Below are positions 43,441 through 54,950 of a stretch of 64,000 nt of DNA, in pieces (position 1 is the stretch's first letter; every line of letters begins with the position of its first letter). Source of the stretch: Gloeopeniophorella convolvens. Taxonomy: Eukaryota; Basidiomycota; Agaricomycetes; Russulales. Under the pieces are notes generated by a model, which worked only from the letters and a program-made list of their open reading frames with translations, had not been told where the DNA came from and did no database searches. The DNA lies in contig WTXD01000002.1 in assembly GCA_022496205.1 (NCBI GenBank), positions 1,116,001 to 1,180,000 on the forward strand. The letters are read 5' to 3'. A program made the translations under genes and the position numbers.

Positions 43441-46379
43441 ATGGCAGTACCTGGTGTAATCCCCCTCCCAGCCAAGGTCGACTACAAGAGGCAGTCTCTC
43501 GCCGTTCCAGGCACCAAGCGTCCCGGCCAGACTGGTGTGTCTCGTCTGTTGCTACGTGTAATGAGGGCGCTTGCTGATCGAGCAATTCGTCGTTACCCCA
43601 GCTCACTACCGGAACGGTGCGCTCACACAGCGTCCCCACTGCGTAACTCCTGAGATTATTTCGTAGCCATCTTTGGTCAAATTGGCGTAGATACGCCTGG
43701 CGCGTACCCAACGCTACCAGACGTATTCGAATCCGGTCTGCGGCTCGCCAAGGATGAGATATTCCTGGGACATCGCCCGCTGGTCTCGAAGAACCCTCTG
43801 AAATTTGCTGATCACTACGTCTGGGAAACTTATGGCGAGGCCGACGAGAGGAGACGCAACATTGGGAGCGCCATTCATACGCTCTTTGAAAACGGGACAC
43901 TAGGCGGTGGAGAGATCCCCACCGTGGGGCTTTGGAGCCAGAACAGGCCTGGTGCGTTTGCTCTATCTAGGCATGGTTGATCGCCCACTTGATACTGTCG
44001 TTTGTAGAATGGGTGCTGGTTGACCTCGCGTTGAACGCGTATAAGAAAGTCGGCGTGAGCTTGTACGACACCCTTGGGGACGATGCAGTGGGTATGTGTC
44101 TACGCTACTCACCTATGCCTCGCACTGATTTCACCACTCTACAGATTATGTGTAAGCCCCCTAGAATATCGCGCGCCGTGCACGATCTCATAGCCATTCA
44201 GCATCGACCACGCCCATATCACCGCAGTTGTTGCTACCTCCAACCATCTATCCTATCTGCTTCAGTGTGCCCCACGCCATCCTCATTTGAAGCTCATCGT
44301 GGTCATGGACGAGTTGACACCTGAGGTCCAGCAACTAGCTTCGGTTTGGGCTCAGGCACAAGGCGTCAAGGTACAGGGATTGCGCGAGCGTACGTTTTGT
44401 CTTCTTCACGGTTACTTCCTCCAATCTTGTGATCACTAGTGGAGGAATTTGGCAAGAAACACCGCCGTGACGTTATACCCGCATCACCTGACGATATTGC
44501 TAGCATTTGTTACACTTCCGTTCGTCCCACCCTACTTGTAGTCCTACTTCCAGCTAACGAATGTGAGACTACAGGGAACAACCAGCGTCCCGAAAGGCAA
44601 GACCATGAGCCCGTTCGAGCCTTTGTGTCGTGCTTATACGGCGCCCCGCAGGTGTCTTGCTGACCCATACTAATATGACGATGTCGACGTTTTCACAACT
44701 CCACGCCTATGTCATTGGCCCAGGTCAGCGTGCCACCATGTTGTCCTACTTGCCTCTCGCACACATCTACGAGGTCGGCGATCAGCTTGTCTTCAACGTA
44801 CGAGCGCCTAACGGTCCTGAGTATAGCGAGCGAGTGAATTAGCTACCATGGCCCTTGGAGGTGGCATCGGCTTCTTCACGGGAGACCCTCTACGGCTCCT
44901 TGAGGACGCCCAGATCCTCAAACCACACTTCTTCCCGTCTGTTCCCCGGGTCTTGAACCGCATATACCAGGCTGCTATGATTGCTGGCGGCGCTCCTGGG
45001 CTGAAGGGCGCCATCTTCCGCCGCGCAGTGCAGGCAAAGCTCGATATACTGCATCAGACTGGTTCGGTCACACACCCCTTATGGGACAGGCTCGTGTTCA
45101 ACAAGGTAAGGCAACGCAAGCCCTTGTAACAAATGAATAGGCTTATGCCGCTGCCAGGTTCGAGCTGTCCTGGGTGGTAATGTGAATTTGATATCCAGCG
45201 GTGCCGCGCCCGTCAAGGGCGATGTGATCGACTTCCTCCGGGTTGCCCTTTGCTCCGAGGTTATCGAGGGTGGGTGCTCCTGCCTTTCCCATACACACAC
45301 CATTCACATCTATTTCCAGGGTAAGTAAAGCACGGTCAGGTGTCGGAACGTCATCTCACGCGCATATAGCTACGGCATGACGGAGAATAGTGCTTGCTGC
45401 ACAAAAACTATGCCAGGCGACCCGACGTCCGGTGGCACTGTGGGTCCTCCCCAACCTTCAATGGAGATAAAGCTCGTCGATGTGCCTACAATGAACTACA
45501 CGTCGGAGGACAAGCCCCACCCTCGTGGCGAGGTTTGCTGCCGCGGCCCGGCGGCTTTCAAGCAGTACTACAAAGGTCTGTTCCTTGGCGTGGCTCCGAC
45601 GAACGCGGCTAACGTATCATCGCAGACGAGAAGAACACCGCCGAGACCGTCGAAGCTGACGGCTGGATCCACACTGGCGATGTTGGCGAAATCGATGATT
45701 GCGGCCGCTTCAGGATCATCGATCGCGTAAAGGTGCGTACGACGCGTCCACGCACCGGCGCGTCTCTGACGTTGCGCACGGCACAGAACATCATGAAGCT
45801 CGCGCAGGGCGAATACGTCGCGCTCGAGAAGGTCGAGAACATGTACTCGTTGAACCCCATCGCATTGCAGATCTACGTGCACGGGAACGGCCTCAAGTCG
45901 TATCTCATCGGCGTGGTCGTGGCAGACCCTGTGCAGCTCGCCGCACTCGCGTCGCGCGTGCTCGAGCGCAAAGTCGACGAAGCGGACACAGCGACGCTCA
46001 AGGCGCTCTGCCACGAGCCGCGCATCGTCGATGCCGTGTTGGCTAGTCTGGACGGCACGGTCGGTGGGGTCCTGAAGGGGTGAGCGCGCGTTGCGTTCTC
46101 CCGCCCCAGTACCGGGTGCTGACGGCGCCACCCCAAGCTTCGAGCAGTTGAGGCGCATTCACCTGACTCTCGACCCGTTCACCGTTGAGGACAACACGTT
46201 GACGCCGACGCTCAAACTCCGGAGGTACGTTCTCCTGCGCCCATCACGCACGACTCTTTCATGTCGCTCACACTTCCCTCGGCAGGCGGGACGCGTATGC
46301 CAAGCACAAGGTTGTCCTCGACGCGCTGTATGACCTACCCGACCCCGCGCCGCACTCGTCCGAGCCGGCGAAGTTGTGA
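43441..46379 (+). CDS. FAA: Long-chain fatty acyl-CoA synthetase (FAA family)
   Basis: Starts [20 protein letters not shown]. The ATP/AMP-binding motif is assembled across two introns as [18 protein letters not shown]. Other adenylate-forming motifs follow: [55 protein letters not shown] and [20 protein letters not shown]. Then comes the fatty-acyl-CoA synthetase signature [20 protein letters not shown], ending HSSEPAKL at 46379. About 700 residues, normal for the family. It activates fatty acids to CoA thioesters for lipid synthesis or beta-oxidation. No PTS1-like tripeptide of the SKL kind ends the protein (AKL is close to the consensus, so peroxisomal targeting is possible). At least nine introns; one is GC-AG. 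Confidence 0.93.
44597..44650 (+). other. GC-AG intron (54 nt) inside the AMP-binding motif
   Basis: The exon ends CCGAAAG, the intron starts GCAAGA and ends CCCGCAG. Joining gives PKGVLLTH, the invariant end of the family motif. No GT donor nearby gives this product. Confidence 0.85.
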
Positions 46380-47030
46380 GCTGCGCCAGCCACTTCCAGC
46401 CCCCATGGAGTTGCTGCAATGGGCCTAAGACTTCTCTAATTGCTCTATACGCGTCCGTGCTGTTCTTAATTGTGTGCCGATGTATATAACCGCTTCACCG
46501 TCTATCTGCTTGTTATTCCACCTGGAATTCGAGGTCGGGTGGTATTCTAATATTGTCGTGGTGTTGTTACGTGTTTGCGGGGTGGATCGGCCCGCCAATT
46601 AGCAGCCAACACGTCACACGCGTCGCGATCGTGCTCATGCAAACGTGTTCAAATGAAAGGACAGATGGCATTTCGGGTGTAAATACAGACGTCATACATG
46701 AGCGAGAGGAAAATCTGGCATGAGATCCCAGTGTCTTATGCGAAATAATTACTCGTAGATAATAGATGCGACGGGTGGGATGGCGGGCAGAGGGCTGGGT
46801 GGGTCTTGATGGATCCGGTGGACACATAATATGGTTACACAGTGATGATTCGGAGCGCACGTCTTCTGGGAATAGTTAAGCTGTACAATAAAGCGTGCGG
46901 GCCTTCTGTAGAGGGCGAGTCCAAGGCAGGATCAGAGCATGGCGAAGTGGTGCCACAAGGGCAGAAACAAGAACAGATGGATCAGATATGGGTGTATGTG
47001 CTGCGCAGCTTCTTGTGCGAATAGACAACG
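46380..47030. other. Convergent intergenic region
   Basis: 3' ends of the acyl-CoA synthetase gene (plus) and the Ser/Pro-rich gene (minus). No coding sequence recognised. Confidence 0.5.
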
Positions 47031-47915
47031 TTAGATTGATTCGAGCTCGCTTGGAGTGGGAGAAGGAAGCGCGATGGAAGCCGGAGAGAGTGCCCGGTCC
47101 TGCGGGGAGAGCGAGCCGGGGACGAATGGGGTCTCGTAAGAAGCGTGACGTTGGAACGGATTGCGGGTGTGCAGGCGGGATATGGGAGAAGCTGGAGTTC
47201 ACGTCAATGCGATAGACACGAGGATCAGCAATAAAGTACGGCGCTAAAGATAGGCAGATAGGGTTGGACGAGGGGTCACGTACCCAGTGGACCTGAGCCA
47301 AAGATCCTCGGAGGAGTGCCTACGCCAAGGTCATTCTCCTCATTCTCCGACTGAGAGAAGGCCCGCTGGCCGGGGGGCGCCCCGATCTGCTTCACAGGAG
47401 TACGGGCATCTTCACGCGATAGCATGGGGAAGTTGTCAAGGCCACCGAGAGGCTTCGAAGAAAGTGAAAGGGAGCGGTCATGGAAACTAGGAACTGGGTA
47501 TCTGAGAGAGCGGAGGGTTGGGGAGCGCGGGGGGAAGAGGGAAGGCCTAAGGATGGAGAGGAATTCCTCGAGCGCCTCAGACTGCAAGCTGGCCCTGACA
47601 TGAATACGTGTTAGCTCGAGGGACGACGAACAACCGCGGGACCGAGAGGGGAAGGAGGGCAACGGAGGATTGGACGGCTTACCGAGGCGATGCGCGGGGA
47701 GACGCCTTGGGAGATATCGAATCAGGTTCGCGGTGAGTGGGCGGGTCGTCGTCTAGGACGCCGTCGGCCGAGCGCCTACGGTCAACGGGCTCTGCAGGGG
47801 CGGAAGTAATGCGAAGCGAGTGTGGGCGGTGGGGCGAGGGGAGATGAATGGAGAAATTTGCGAGCCTGACGGGGCGGGGGGCGACGAGGGTGATGTTGTC
47901 AGGATTGGACGGCAT
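47031..47915 (-). CDS. Ser/Pro-rich protein of unknown function
   Basis: Three exons fit by splice consensus: MPSNPDNITLVAPRPVRLAN with FSIHLPSPHRPHSLRITSAP, then SLQSEALEEFLSILRPSLFP with PPRSPTLRSLRYPVPSFHDR and PPGQRAFSQSENEENDLGVG, then SPISRLHTRNPFQRHASYET with LSPASIALPSPTPSELESI, ending at 47031. There is no signal peptide, transmembrane helix or catalytic motif. The short amphipathic EALEEFLSILRPSLF and the RNPFQRHASYE segment (an Arg-x-x-Ser-like phosphosite) look constrained, while the rest is disordered. I do not recognise the family. The even exon structure and in-frame splicing argue that it is real. Confidence 0.65.
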
Positions 47916-48342
47916 GGGGAGATGCTGGTTGGGTCAGCGGGGAATTAGCAGGGTGGACCGGTGATGCTCGGTGTAAGCATCTCCACTTGGCCTCGCGCTC
48001 GTCGTGATCACCCGCCCCAACTCGTTCTCGCACGGCCACGTGACCGTCCGCCAGTCGGATTTGCTTCCGAAGGGTCCGACGAAGTCAGTCTGGCAGACCC
48101 AACCGAAATGAAGCATCAGCCAGAACTGCGCGACTTTCTCGATTATTCTCGCCGTCCTCACGTCGCCAGCGAGCCTTTCCTAGCCAAACCACGAGACTCG
48201 TGTTCAGACGTAAACCAGTCAACTTTAAAATTTCTCTGGTCTGGGCTTCTCTTCCTTCAGGCCTATAACTATCAGCTGTTCCCTATGCCACTCCTCTCGT
48301 CCAGGTCCTCTTCCTCCACTCTCCTAGGCGGCCTTCCGCCTC
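47916..48342. other. Divergent promoter region
   Basis: About 430 bases between divergent start codons of the Ser/Pro-rich gene and the MFS gene. Nothing else recognised. Confidence 0.5.
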
Positions 48343-50329
48343 ATGGCCCCGAGCGTGCAGTCCTACACAAACCCAGACGCACAAGCTCACTCCAAACCCA
48401 CTCTCGTGGACGATTGCACGACTCGCGACGAATCATGTCCTCTTCTTACGCACCATACCTCACAGGCCATTGAGTCCCAAGCCCCGGACCCAGAGACAAA
48501 AATAACGCCTACTCCACTCCCCAAGGCTCAGCTCATCTGTCTTTGTCTCATTCGTCTGGTCGACCCTATTGCCTTTACCCAAATCTTCCCCTATGTCAAC
48601 GAGATGATGGCAGACATGCACCTTACGAACGATCCCTCTCGTGTCGGGTTCTACAGCGGTCTTGCTGAGAGCGCCTTTGCTGTCTCTGCGCTTTTCTCCA
48701 TTTACCAGTGGGCCCGACTTTCCGGTGAGCGCGCTCCCGTTATCGCTACGTCATCAACATACCAATCCTGGCTTAGACGTAATCGGACGTCGCCCCGTCA
48801 TTTTCATGGGCATGCTCGGAATGAACTTGGCGACCCTGCTCTTTGGCTTACAGCGGACCCTCGTCGGCGTTCTGCTGGTTCGCTGTATCGGTACGTCTTC
48901 TGTTCACTGTCTACACCGATCACCGCTCACATACCCCGCAGGTGGCTTCTTTTCCGGCAACATAGCCGTTATCTACTCTGTCTTGGGGGAGCTCACAGAC
49001 ACGACCAATCAAGCCATTGCTTTCCCCATCTTCAGCCTTGCCTGGCCCATAGGCGCGATCATCGGGTAGCGTCTCCCTCCCACCGTCAGGCTGCTGCCGC
49101 CCTTGCTCACGACTCGTGTAGACCCCTCCTTGGAGGGACGTTCTCAAAACCCGCAGACACATTCCCTAAATTATTTGGTCACGAATTTTTCCGCACGTAT
49201 CCTTATTTCCTCCCTGGTTGTATAGCATCTATCATTTCCTTTGCTGGCGTCATTTTTGGTTACTTCTGCCTTGCCGAGGTCAGTACGCTTGACTATGAAT
49301 TTCGCAAGTGCTTACCTGGTCCTCTCAGACGTTGCCCAGTAAGCGTCGCAAGAGTCAGGCCCCGAAGACCGCCGATGAGCTGCAAGAACCAAAGGCGAAG
49401 CCTTACGGCTTCAGGACCCTCCTCTCCGTTCCCCTTATCCGCGCCCTCAGCTTGTCCGGGTCTGGGCTCAGCTTCACGTACACTGCGTTCGATGTCCTCT
49501 TTGTTCTCTTCTGCTACTCGCCCATCGAGTCCGGCGGCCTCGCGTTTTCTGTAAGCCCTTATCGAGTCTTATAGTATGCTCGTTAAGCCCGAGACAACAT
49601 AGGCCACGGAAATTGGCTACTGCCTTGCCATCGCTGGCGTAATATCCTGTGCCCTCCAGATCTTCGTCACGCCTGTTCTCATCGCACGCTGCGACCATGT
49701 CCGCGCCTACAACCGGTGCATGTCCCTTTGGCCGTACTGCTTCCTCGCTCTCCCGCTGCTCAACGTCGTCGCACGGACCGGATTCTCGGAGATGAGCGGT
49801 CAAGCGGAGCTAGGCCCGTTGCTCCTGGCGGACGCAGACCGCAATGTACAGGCGCTCGTGTGGTGCGGCATTGCCGCGCTCCTCGCCCTGAGTAAAACCG
49901 CGTGCCTCGCATTTGGGTAAGTCGAGCACACTTGACCTAGTGCGTCCGCAGAGCCCGGAGGCTGACCCCACTCGTGCGCAGGCTCAGCATGATCTTGGTC
50001 AAGCAGAGCGCGCCCACACCTGAGTCACTCGGCGCCACCAACGGGCTTGTCCAGTTTGCGATGTGCTTTACGCGCTCGTTTAGCCCCGCGTTTGTCAGGT
50101 GCGTCGGGTGTGGAGCCTGCACGGTGTTTCGGGTGCTGATATTGGACGTCCGGATCTGTGCAGCTCGCTGTTTGCGCTGTCGGCTGGCAGTAGTTTCATG
50201 TACGGCTATGCGTGGGTCATCATCATGGCGTGCATCTCGTACGCATGGACGCTACTCGGCAGCCAGATCGAGCGCGGGCGAAACACGTTCATCGCGTCTT
50301 GTGATTCCGGGTTGAGCATCTGCGAGTGA
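48343..50329 (+). CDS. MFS transporter, DHA1-like (YCR023C group)
   Basis: Starts MAPSVQSYTNPDAQAHSKPT with a long polar N-terminal tail, then LICLCLIRLVDPIAFTQIFP (helix 1). Helix 2 leads to the motif-A loop WARLSDVIGRRPVIFMG, assembled across an intron, then GMNLATLLFGLQ, GGFFSGNIAVIYSVLGELTD and LAWPIGAIIGPLLGG (motif-C-like). A cytoplasmic loop of about 40 residues (LPSKRRKSQAPKTADELQEP) separates the halves. The second half carries FSATEIGYCLAIAGVISCAL and SLGATNGLVQFAMCFTRSFS, ending at 50329. About 11-12 membrane helices. The substrate is unknown; this basidiomycete group is related to multidrug H+ antiporters and to yeast YCR023C. It converges with the prolidase-like gene (222 bp). 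Confidence 0.88.
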
Positions 50330-50551
50330 GTGCGGTACCAAAATTTCATTTTCCAAGCCCTGTGGACCACCGCATCCCCCCCTCCCCCCACATGTCCCTT
50401 TCTCGTCCTCTAGGTTTCTTCGCTTTTATGTGGTGTTTGTCCGAACTCCAAAAGCGAACGGTGCATTCATTTTCTTGTATGTACATACCATCTCCACGAA
50501 TTCCATGCTGGGCTACGAGAGCAGACGCTGGACCGACCGACTGACTGCCAC

Positions 50552-52423
50552 TCACACCGACCACGGGTCCCGCGGGGGCCCGCCGACGCCCGCCGTGAGG
50601 AAGACGGCCTTTCCGTCTTCGTTGACGCAGAAGCAGTCCTCGAGGCGGATGCCCACCTACGCGCAAGTCATTAGCGATTGAACTAAGATAAGGCGGGGAA
50701 GCAGCTGCGCTGTCACGACCCACCTCGTTCTCGATGTAGATCCCTGGCTCGTCGGAGAACGTGTGCCCCGTGTAAATCACGTCGTCAGTCCCGCCGCGCA
50801 GGTACGGCGACTCGTGCGTCTCGAGCCCGATGCCTGCCAAGAAGACGGCCGAACCAGCGCAATCAGCACACAAGCAACCGGAGCAAAGAGACGAAACGGA
50901 ATAGTCCTCGGCAGGGGGGGGGAGGGTCATCAGCAGCGATGACTAGCAGGACCGCCGCTGCCGGATATCCCGCCAACGGTCGAGACGCACGCACCGTGCC
51001 CCAGGCGGTGCGTGAAGTACTCTCCGTACCCCTCGCGCGTCAGGTACTCGCGCGCCGCCCTGTCGACCGCGCCCGTGCGCGCGCCCGCACGCGCCGCCTT
51101 GAGCGCGAGCGCCTGCGCCTCGTGCACGAGGTGCCACAGCGCGACGTGGTGCGCGTCGGGCACCGACTCGTCGAGGTAGAACGTCTGTGCGTCCGGGGCA
51201 TCAGCCAGGCTGGCCGGCCCGTCGTGTGCGTGCGCGGGCGCGGGCACGCACCCGCGTCACGTCGCTCGCGTAGCCGTGCAGGAGCGCGCCGCCGTCGATG
51301 AGCACCAACTCGCCCGCGCGCAGCACGCGGTCCGCGCCGCCGCCGTGCGGCCGCGCCGCGTTGTCTACGGGGGGCCCGCGTCAGCGCGCGCGCGCAGGCA
51401 CGAGGGAGGGGCACGCGCACCGCCAAAGAGGACCAGCGCGCCGGGGGACTGCGTCCCCGCCGCCGCCATCGCGCGCACGAAGAGCGCCACCGCTTCCGAC
51501 TGGCGCATCCCGATGCGCATCTGCGCGCGCACGGCGCGCATCGCGAGCACCGTCGCCTGTGCGGGCCGCCCGTCAGCGATAAACAAGCACGCCCGAGGAG
51601 AGGCGGCGCGCACCTCGTTGACGCAGCGCAGGATCTCGAGCTCCGCGGCGGACTTGCGCTCGCGCAGACGGCGCACCTCTACGGGCGCGCTGAGCACGCG
51701 GGCATGCGGCGCGGCGCGCGCAAGCCCGTCCACGATAAAGTGCCGCGCGCTGCCGTCGACGAAGATCGTCGCGGGCTCACTGCCAAGCGTGCCGAGCGCG
51801 GCGACGGCCGCGGCGTACGGGTCTGCGTCCTCGGCCCACGCGGGGTAGGCCACGCCCGGCGGCGCGGCGGGCACGGGGAGCATGCGCGCGCGCGCGGCCT
51901 CGAACTGCGGCGTGAGCAGCGCGATGCGCGCGCCGTCCGAGGGCTCGGGCTCGGGTGCGACGAGGAGCAGCAGCGGGCGCTCGGAGAGGTGCCACGCGGC
52001 GCCCGAGAGGTTCGCGAAGAAGGCGGCGCTCGCGCCGGGCTCGGCGACGTACGCGGACGCGTTGAGCGCGCGCAGGGTGTGCGCGAGGGCGCGCTGGCGC
52101 GCGAGGAAGGCGGGCGCGGCGGGGGGCGCGACGTGTGCGCAGTAACCCGCGAGGTGCGCAAACGCCGCGTCGGCGTCGGCGGGGTCAGATGGAGATAGGC
52201 TGGTATCGCGGAAGCTGCGGACGAACGCGCTGAGGGTCGTGCCGAGCGCGACGAGGAGGCATATCTGGCCGGGCGGGCGTTAGTGGCCGTGTCTGTGCAT
52301 GGTGGAGGCATCATCTGCGGTGCTCACGGACACGAGGATCCCGTGGCCGATACGGGTGCGTCTGCGGGTGCTGTATGGGTCCTGGCGGGCAGCAGCGTGT
52401 GAATCAGCGGGACTAGAGCCCAT
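50552..52423 (-). CDS. Membrane-tethered prolidase-like peptidase (M24 family)
   Basis: Starts MGSSPADSHAAARQDPYSTR with an Arg-rich cytoplasmic tail, then a transmembrane helix GILVSICLLVALGTTLSAFV assembled across the first intron, so a type II membrane protein. The N-domain is very Ala-rich (AYVAEPGASAAFFANLSGAA). The pita-bread catalytic domain has its metal ligands: LVLIDGGALLHGYASDVTR (two Asp), YFTHRLGHG-IGLETHESPYL (His), SDEPGIYIENEVG (Glu) and IRLEDCFCV (Glu). It ends GGPPRDPWSV at 50552. Family members remove N-terminal residues before proline. G+C is extreme (51,000-52,200), with many CG-rich codons and long antisense open frames that are shadows. Confidence 0.88.
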
Positions 52424-53878
52424 AACGTCTATGTACAGTATCTACTGGGCGTGGTGTGCGGAGAGCTGTGGGGCAGGCGATGCCGCCGCACTCGCTGCTC
52501 TTCATTCAACCCCGCGCCGTTTCCCATGCGAAGCACGCTGAGACCGGCTGCCCGTCGGCCTTTCCAGGCGCAGTGCCTCCGTCTGACAGTGCCTTGCGCA
52601 CCAGGTCCCCGCGGTCCAACTTGCGGCCGCACGGGTACGGTTCGGTGGAGTGGGGGCGGGCGTTGTAAATAGTTACGCCATAGGATGGAGCTAACAGGAC
52701 GGAATTACGCTGCGAACAGAATATGTATCATGATTCCATTGATCACCCGCCGAGCACCGAGCCTGGCCCTGATGCAGTTGCAGGCTCCAGTGCATACGTG
52801 TATGTATGCGATTCAGACACCGGCCTCGCTTGGCTTTGCACGAATGCAAATTGCACACGGATGGTGGCAACGCAAGATCGACCGCACAACCATCACGTGA
52901 ACCGCACCCAAGCCGACCGCGAAGCATTGAATATTGGGCTCCCAGACTTACGCGAACATACTCTAACTTACGCCCGCGGAACCCGCCACGGAAGGTCGTT
53001 GGCTCCCTATGCTGCGCGCCCAAAGAAGGTCCGGTTGCTCCTGCGTTGCGACGGCAGTGCTGCTCCGCGACTGCGGCCGGCTGTGACATACCGAGGGGCG
53101 ACACCACCCACCGCTCTCTGTGGAGACGTGTCCACGGGCTTCTTCTGGGAGTCATCACACTGTCAAGGTACCTCCAACACCTGCCATGCACCCATCTGAA
53201 TGCCGGTCGACAGCAGCTTCGTAAAACGATGCCGTCCCTTGAAATCGCCCTTGATAGCGGTCCCTGATCACAAGCGCGGCAGCCGACCTGCTTGAGCGCA
53301 AGATCAATCAGGCCGTCCATGTGAAACCGAGCTGTCCGCATGCGTCAAGAGCCAGTTGGGCGCAGCAACGGGTGCTTCCAGCCCGCAAGATTTTTTTTTC
53401 TCACTAGAGGCACGAAGAAACCCGAAAGAATTGGGTTGTCGTGATCGCAGGCCGTGTCATACGCATCTGCTCCAAGCGCTCATCGGGTGACAGACAGCCG
53501 CTAGGACACAATGGCCCCAAGAAAAGGCGCCCTCGAGGCAAAGAGGCGCTTCGCGAGACACGGAGAACGGAGGCCTGCACAGATTGGTACCGGTGCAAGG
53601 CGCTCACAATTGGGGGTAGCTCGTCCAGGACGGCACAGGAGCCAGCGATATCACCGCGGCAAGAAGCGGGTCATGAGGATTCTATTAATAAACAGTTTCA
53701 TGAATGCATGTGTCGAATCATGTATGTGCGATGAAGTGCTGTCTGAAACCGGGAGCGGGGTCAGCCTCAGGGGAGCTGCGCAGTGACCGGACAACTTACG
53801 ATGATGAACAGGTCAGATGAGGGTATTAGGGTGGCTAGAGTACTACAACGTGTCCGAAATGCATGCGCGCGGCGTGGG
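52424..53878. other. 1.45-kb intergenic region without a recognised gene
   Basis: Open frames of up to 216 codons exist on both strands but are Cys/Arg-rich and match nothing I know. It holds the promoter of the prolidase-like gene and the 3' end of the Pro-rich gene. A poly-T run lies near 53391-53399. Confidence 0.5.
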
Positions 53879-54553
53879 TCATTTGGAGAATCGGCGCTGT
53901 GACTGGAGGCCGTTCAGGCCTCGGAACACCGTTTCGGTGGCACGTCGTTTGGAAACGTAGGAAGTGGCAGGGTCATCCTGCCCGTCCCGTGAGCGCTTCC
54001 GCTTCGGGCTAGATCGAATGTACGGAGGGTGCGACAGGTCTTCGTCTGGGTCTGGGAGCTCGAAACTGTCCAGGAATGCAGGCGGACGGTATGGAAGCGG
54101 CTTGGGTGCCAGTAGGGGCGCATTGCACACCACGTGGAGAAACTCCGGCGCGGGAGTGGGTGGCGCAGCAGTCGACATCGGTGATCCTGGATCGGAGGGT
54201 GAGATGGGTGATGCTGAGAAGATGCGTAAGTGAACGGAGAAATATGAGACGTGGAAAAGGGGGTACTCACGTTCGAGGGCAGGGGTGGGGAGGGAAATGG
54301 ACAGTGCGGGGAGTGCGGGCGGCATCTCAGCACGGAGAGGCAGTGGCCTTGTGTGTCCATAGGGCTGGTAGTGGGGAGGGAGGGGTTTGAAGGTAGACGG
54401 ACCGGCCGCGGGATGGTGGTAGTGCGGGTGGGGCCTGCGATGGGGGGCATACGGGTAGGCAAGCCAAGGGTCAGGGTGGGCAAAGGCGTATAGGTCTGGC
54501 CAGGAGGGGGCCCAGGAGTCGAGGACGGGGAGGGGCTGGAGGTTGTGATGCAT
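53879..54553 (-). CDS. Pro/His-rich protein of unknown function
   Basis: Open frame of 224 codons starting MHHNLQPLPVLDSWAPSWPD, with PYAPHRRPHPHYHHPAAGPS and LPALSISLPTPALERE. A 57-nt in-frame GTGAGT...TTCTCAG stretch inside is probably an intron, and the protein then continues SPISPSDPGSPMSTAAPPTP. The C-terminus is basic (RSSPKRKRSRDGQDD and SYVSKRRATETVFRGLNG), which could be a bipartite nuclear signal. There are no known domains. A small disordered nuclear protein is the best guess. It is divergent from the mL49 gene, about 400 bp apart. Confidence 0.55.
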   Translation of the reverse strand: MHHNLQPLPVLDSWAPSWPDLYAFAHPDPWLAYPYAPHRRPHPHYHHPAAGPSTFKPLPPHYQPYGHTRPLPLRAEMPPALPALSISLPTPALEREYPLFHVSYFSVHLRIFSASPISPSDPGSPMSTAAPPTPAPEFLHVVCNAPLLAPKPLPYRPPAFLDSFELPDPDEDLSHPPYIRSSPKRKRSRDGQDDPATSYVSKRRATETVFRGLNGLQSQRRFSK

Positions 54554-54950
54554 GGTGGGGAGAGGGGAAGGGGGAAGTGTTGGCGTCGGGAGGGCCGGCG
54601 AGGTATTTGAGGGAAGGCATAAGCGGGAATATTAAGCAGAGTCGGGCGGTGTGAATCTGGAGATGAGGATGACAGCGTTGGAGGCCAAGGAGACGCGTCG
54701 GTGCAGATGCAGATTGAAGATGCTAATTGAGATGCGCACACGCTCCCATTTATTTTCAAATTATATTATTTCCCCCGATCCAGATCTGGCTGCCCCTTGT
54801 TCGCCCGTCCCCTGCTCTGCCAGCCAGGCTCTGCCCTTCCACTACACTCGCACCCAGGTAACTGCCTGGCACTCTGCCCACCAGCCCCCCGCTGCCTCTG
54901 CGCGCCCTCTTCGGATCCTTTGCCCCTCTTCGATTCTTCCCACACACCCA

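Noticed and set aside
51704..52198. Long plus-strand ORF of 164 codons opposite the prolidase-like gene
   Set aside because: It is a shadow of a very G+C-rich coding strand; its Arg/Gly-rich translation has no domain and the opposite frame holds the metal-binding motifs.
52691..53341. 216-codon minus-strand ORF
   Set aside because: Cys/Arg-rich, no motif, several overlapping frames on both strands of similar length; no sign of coding constraint.
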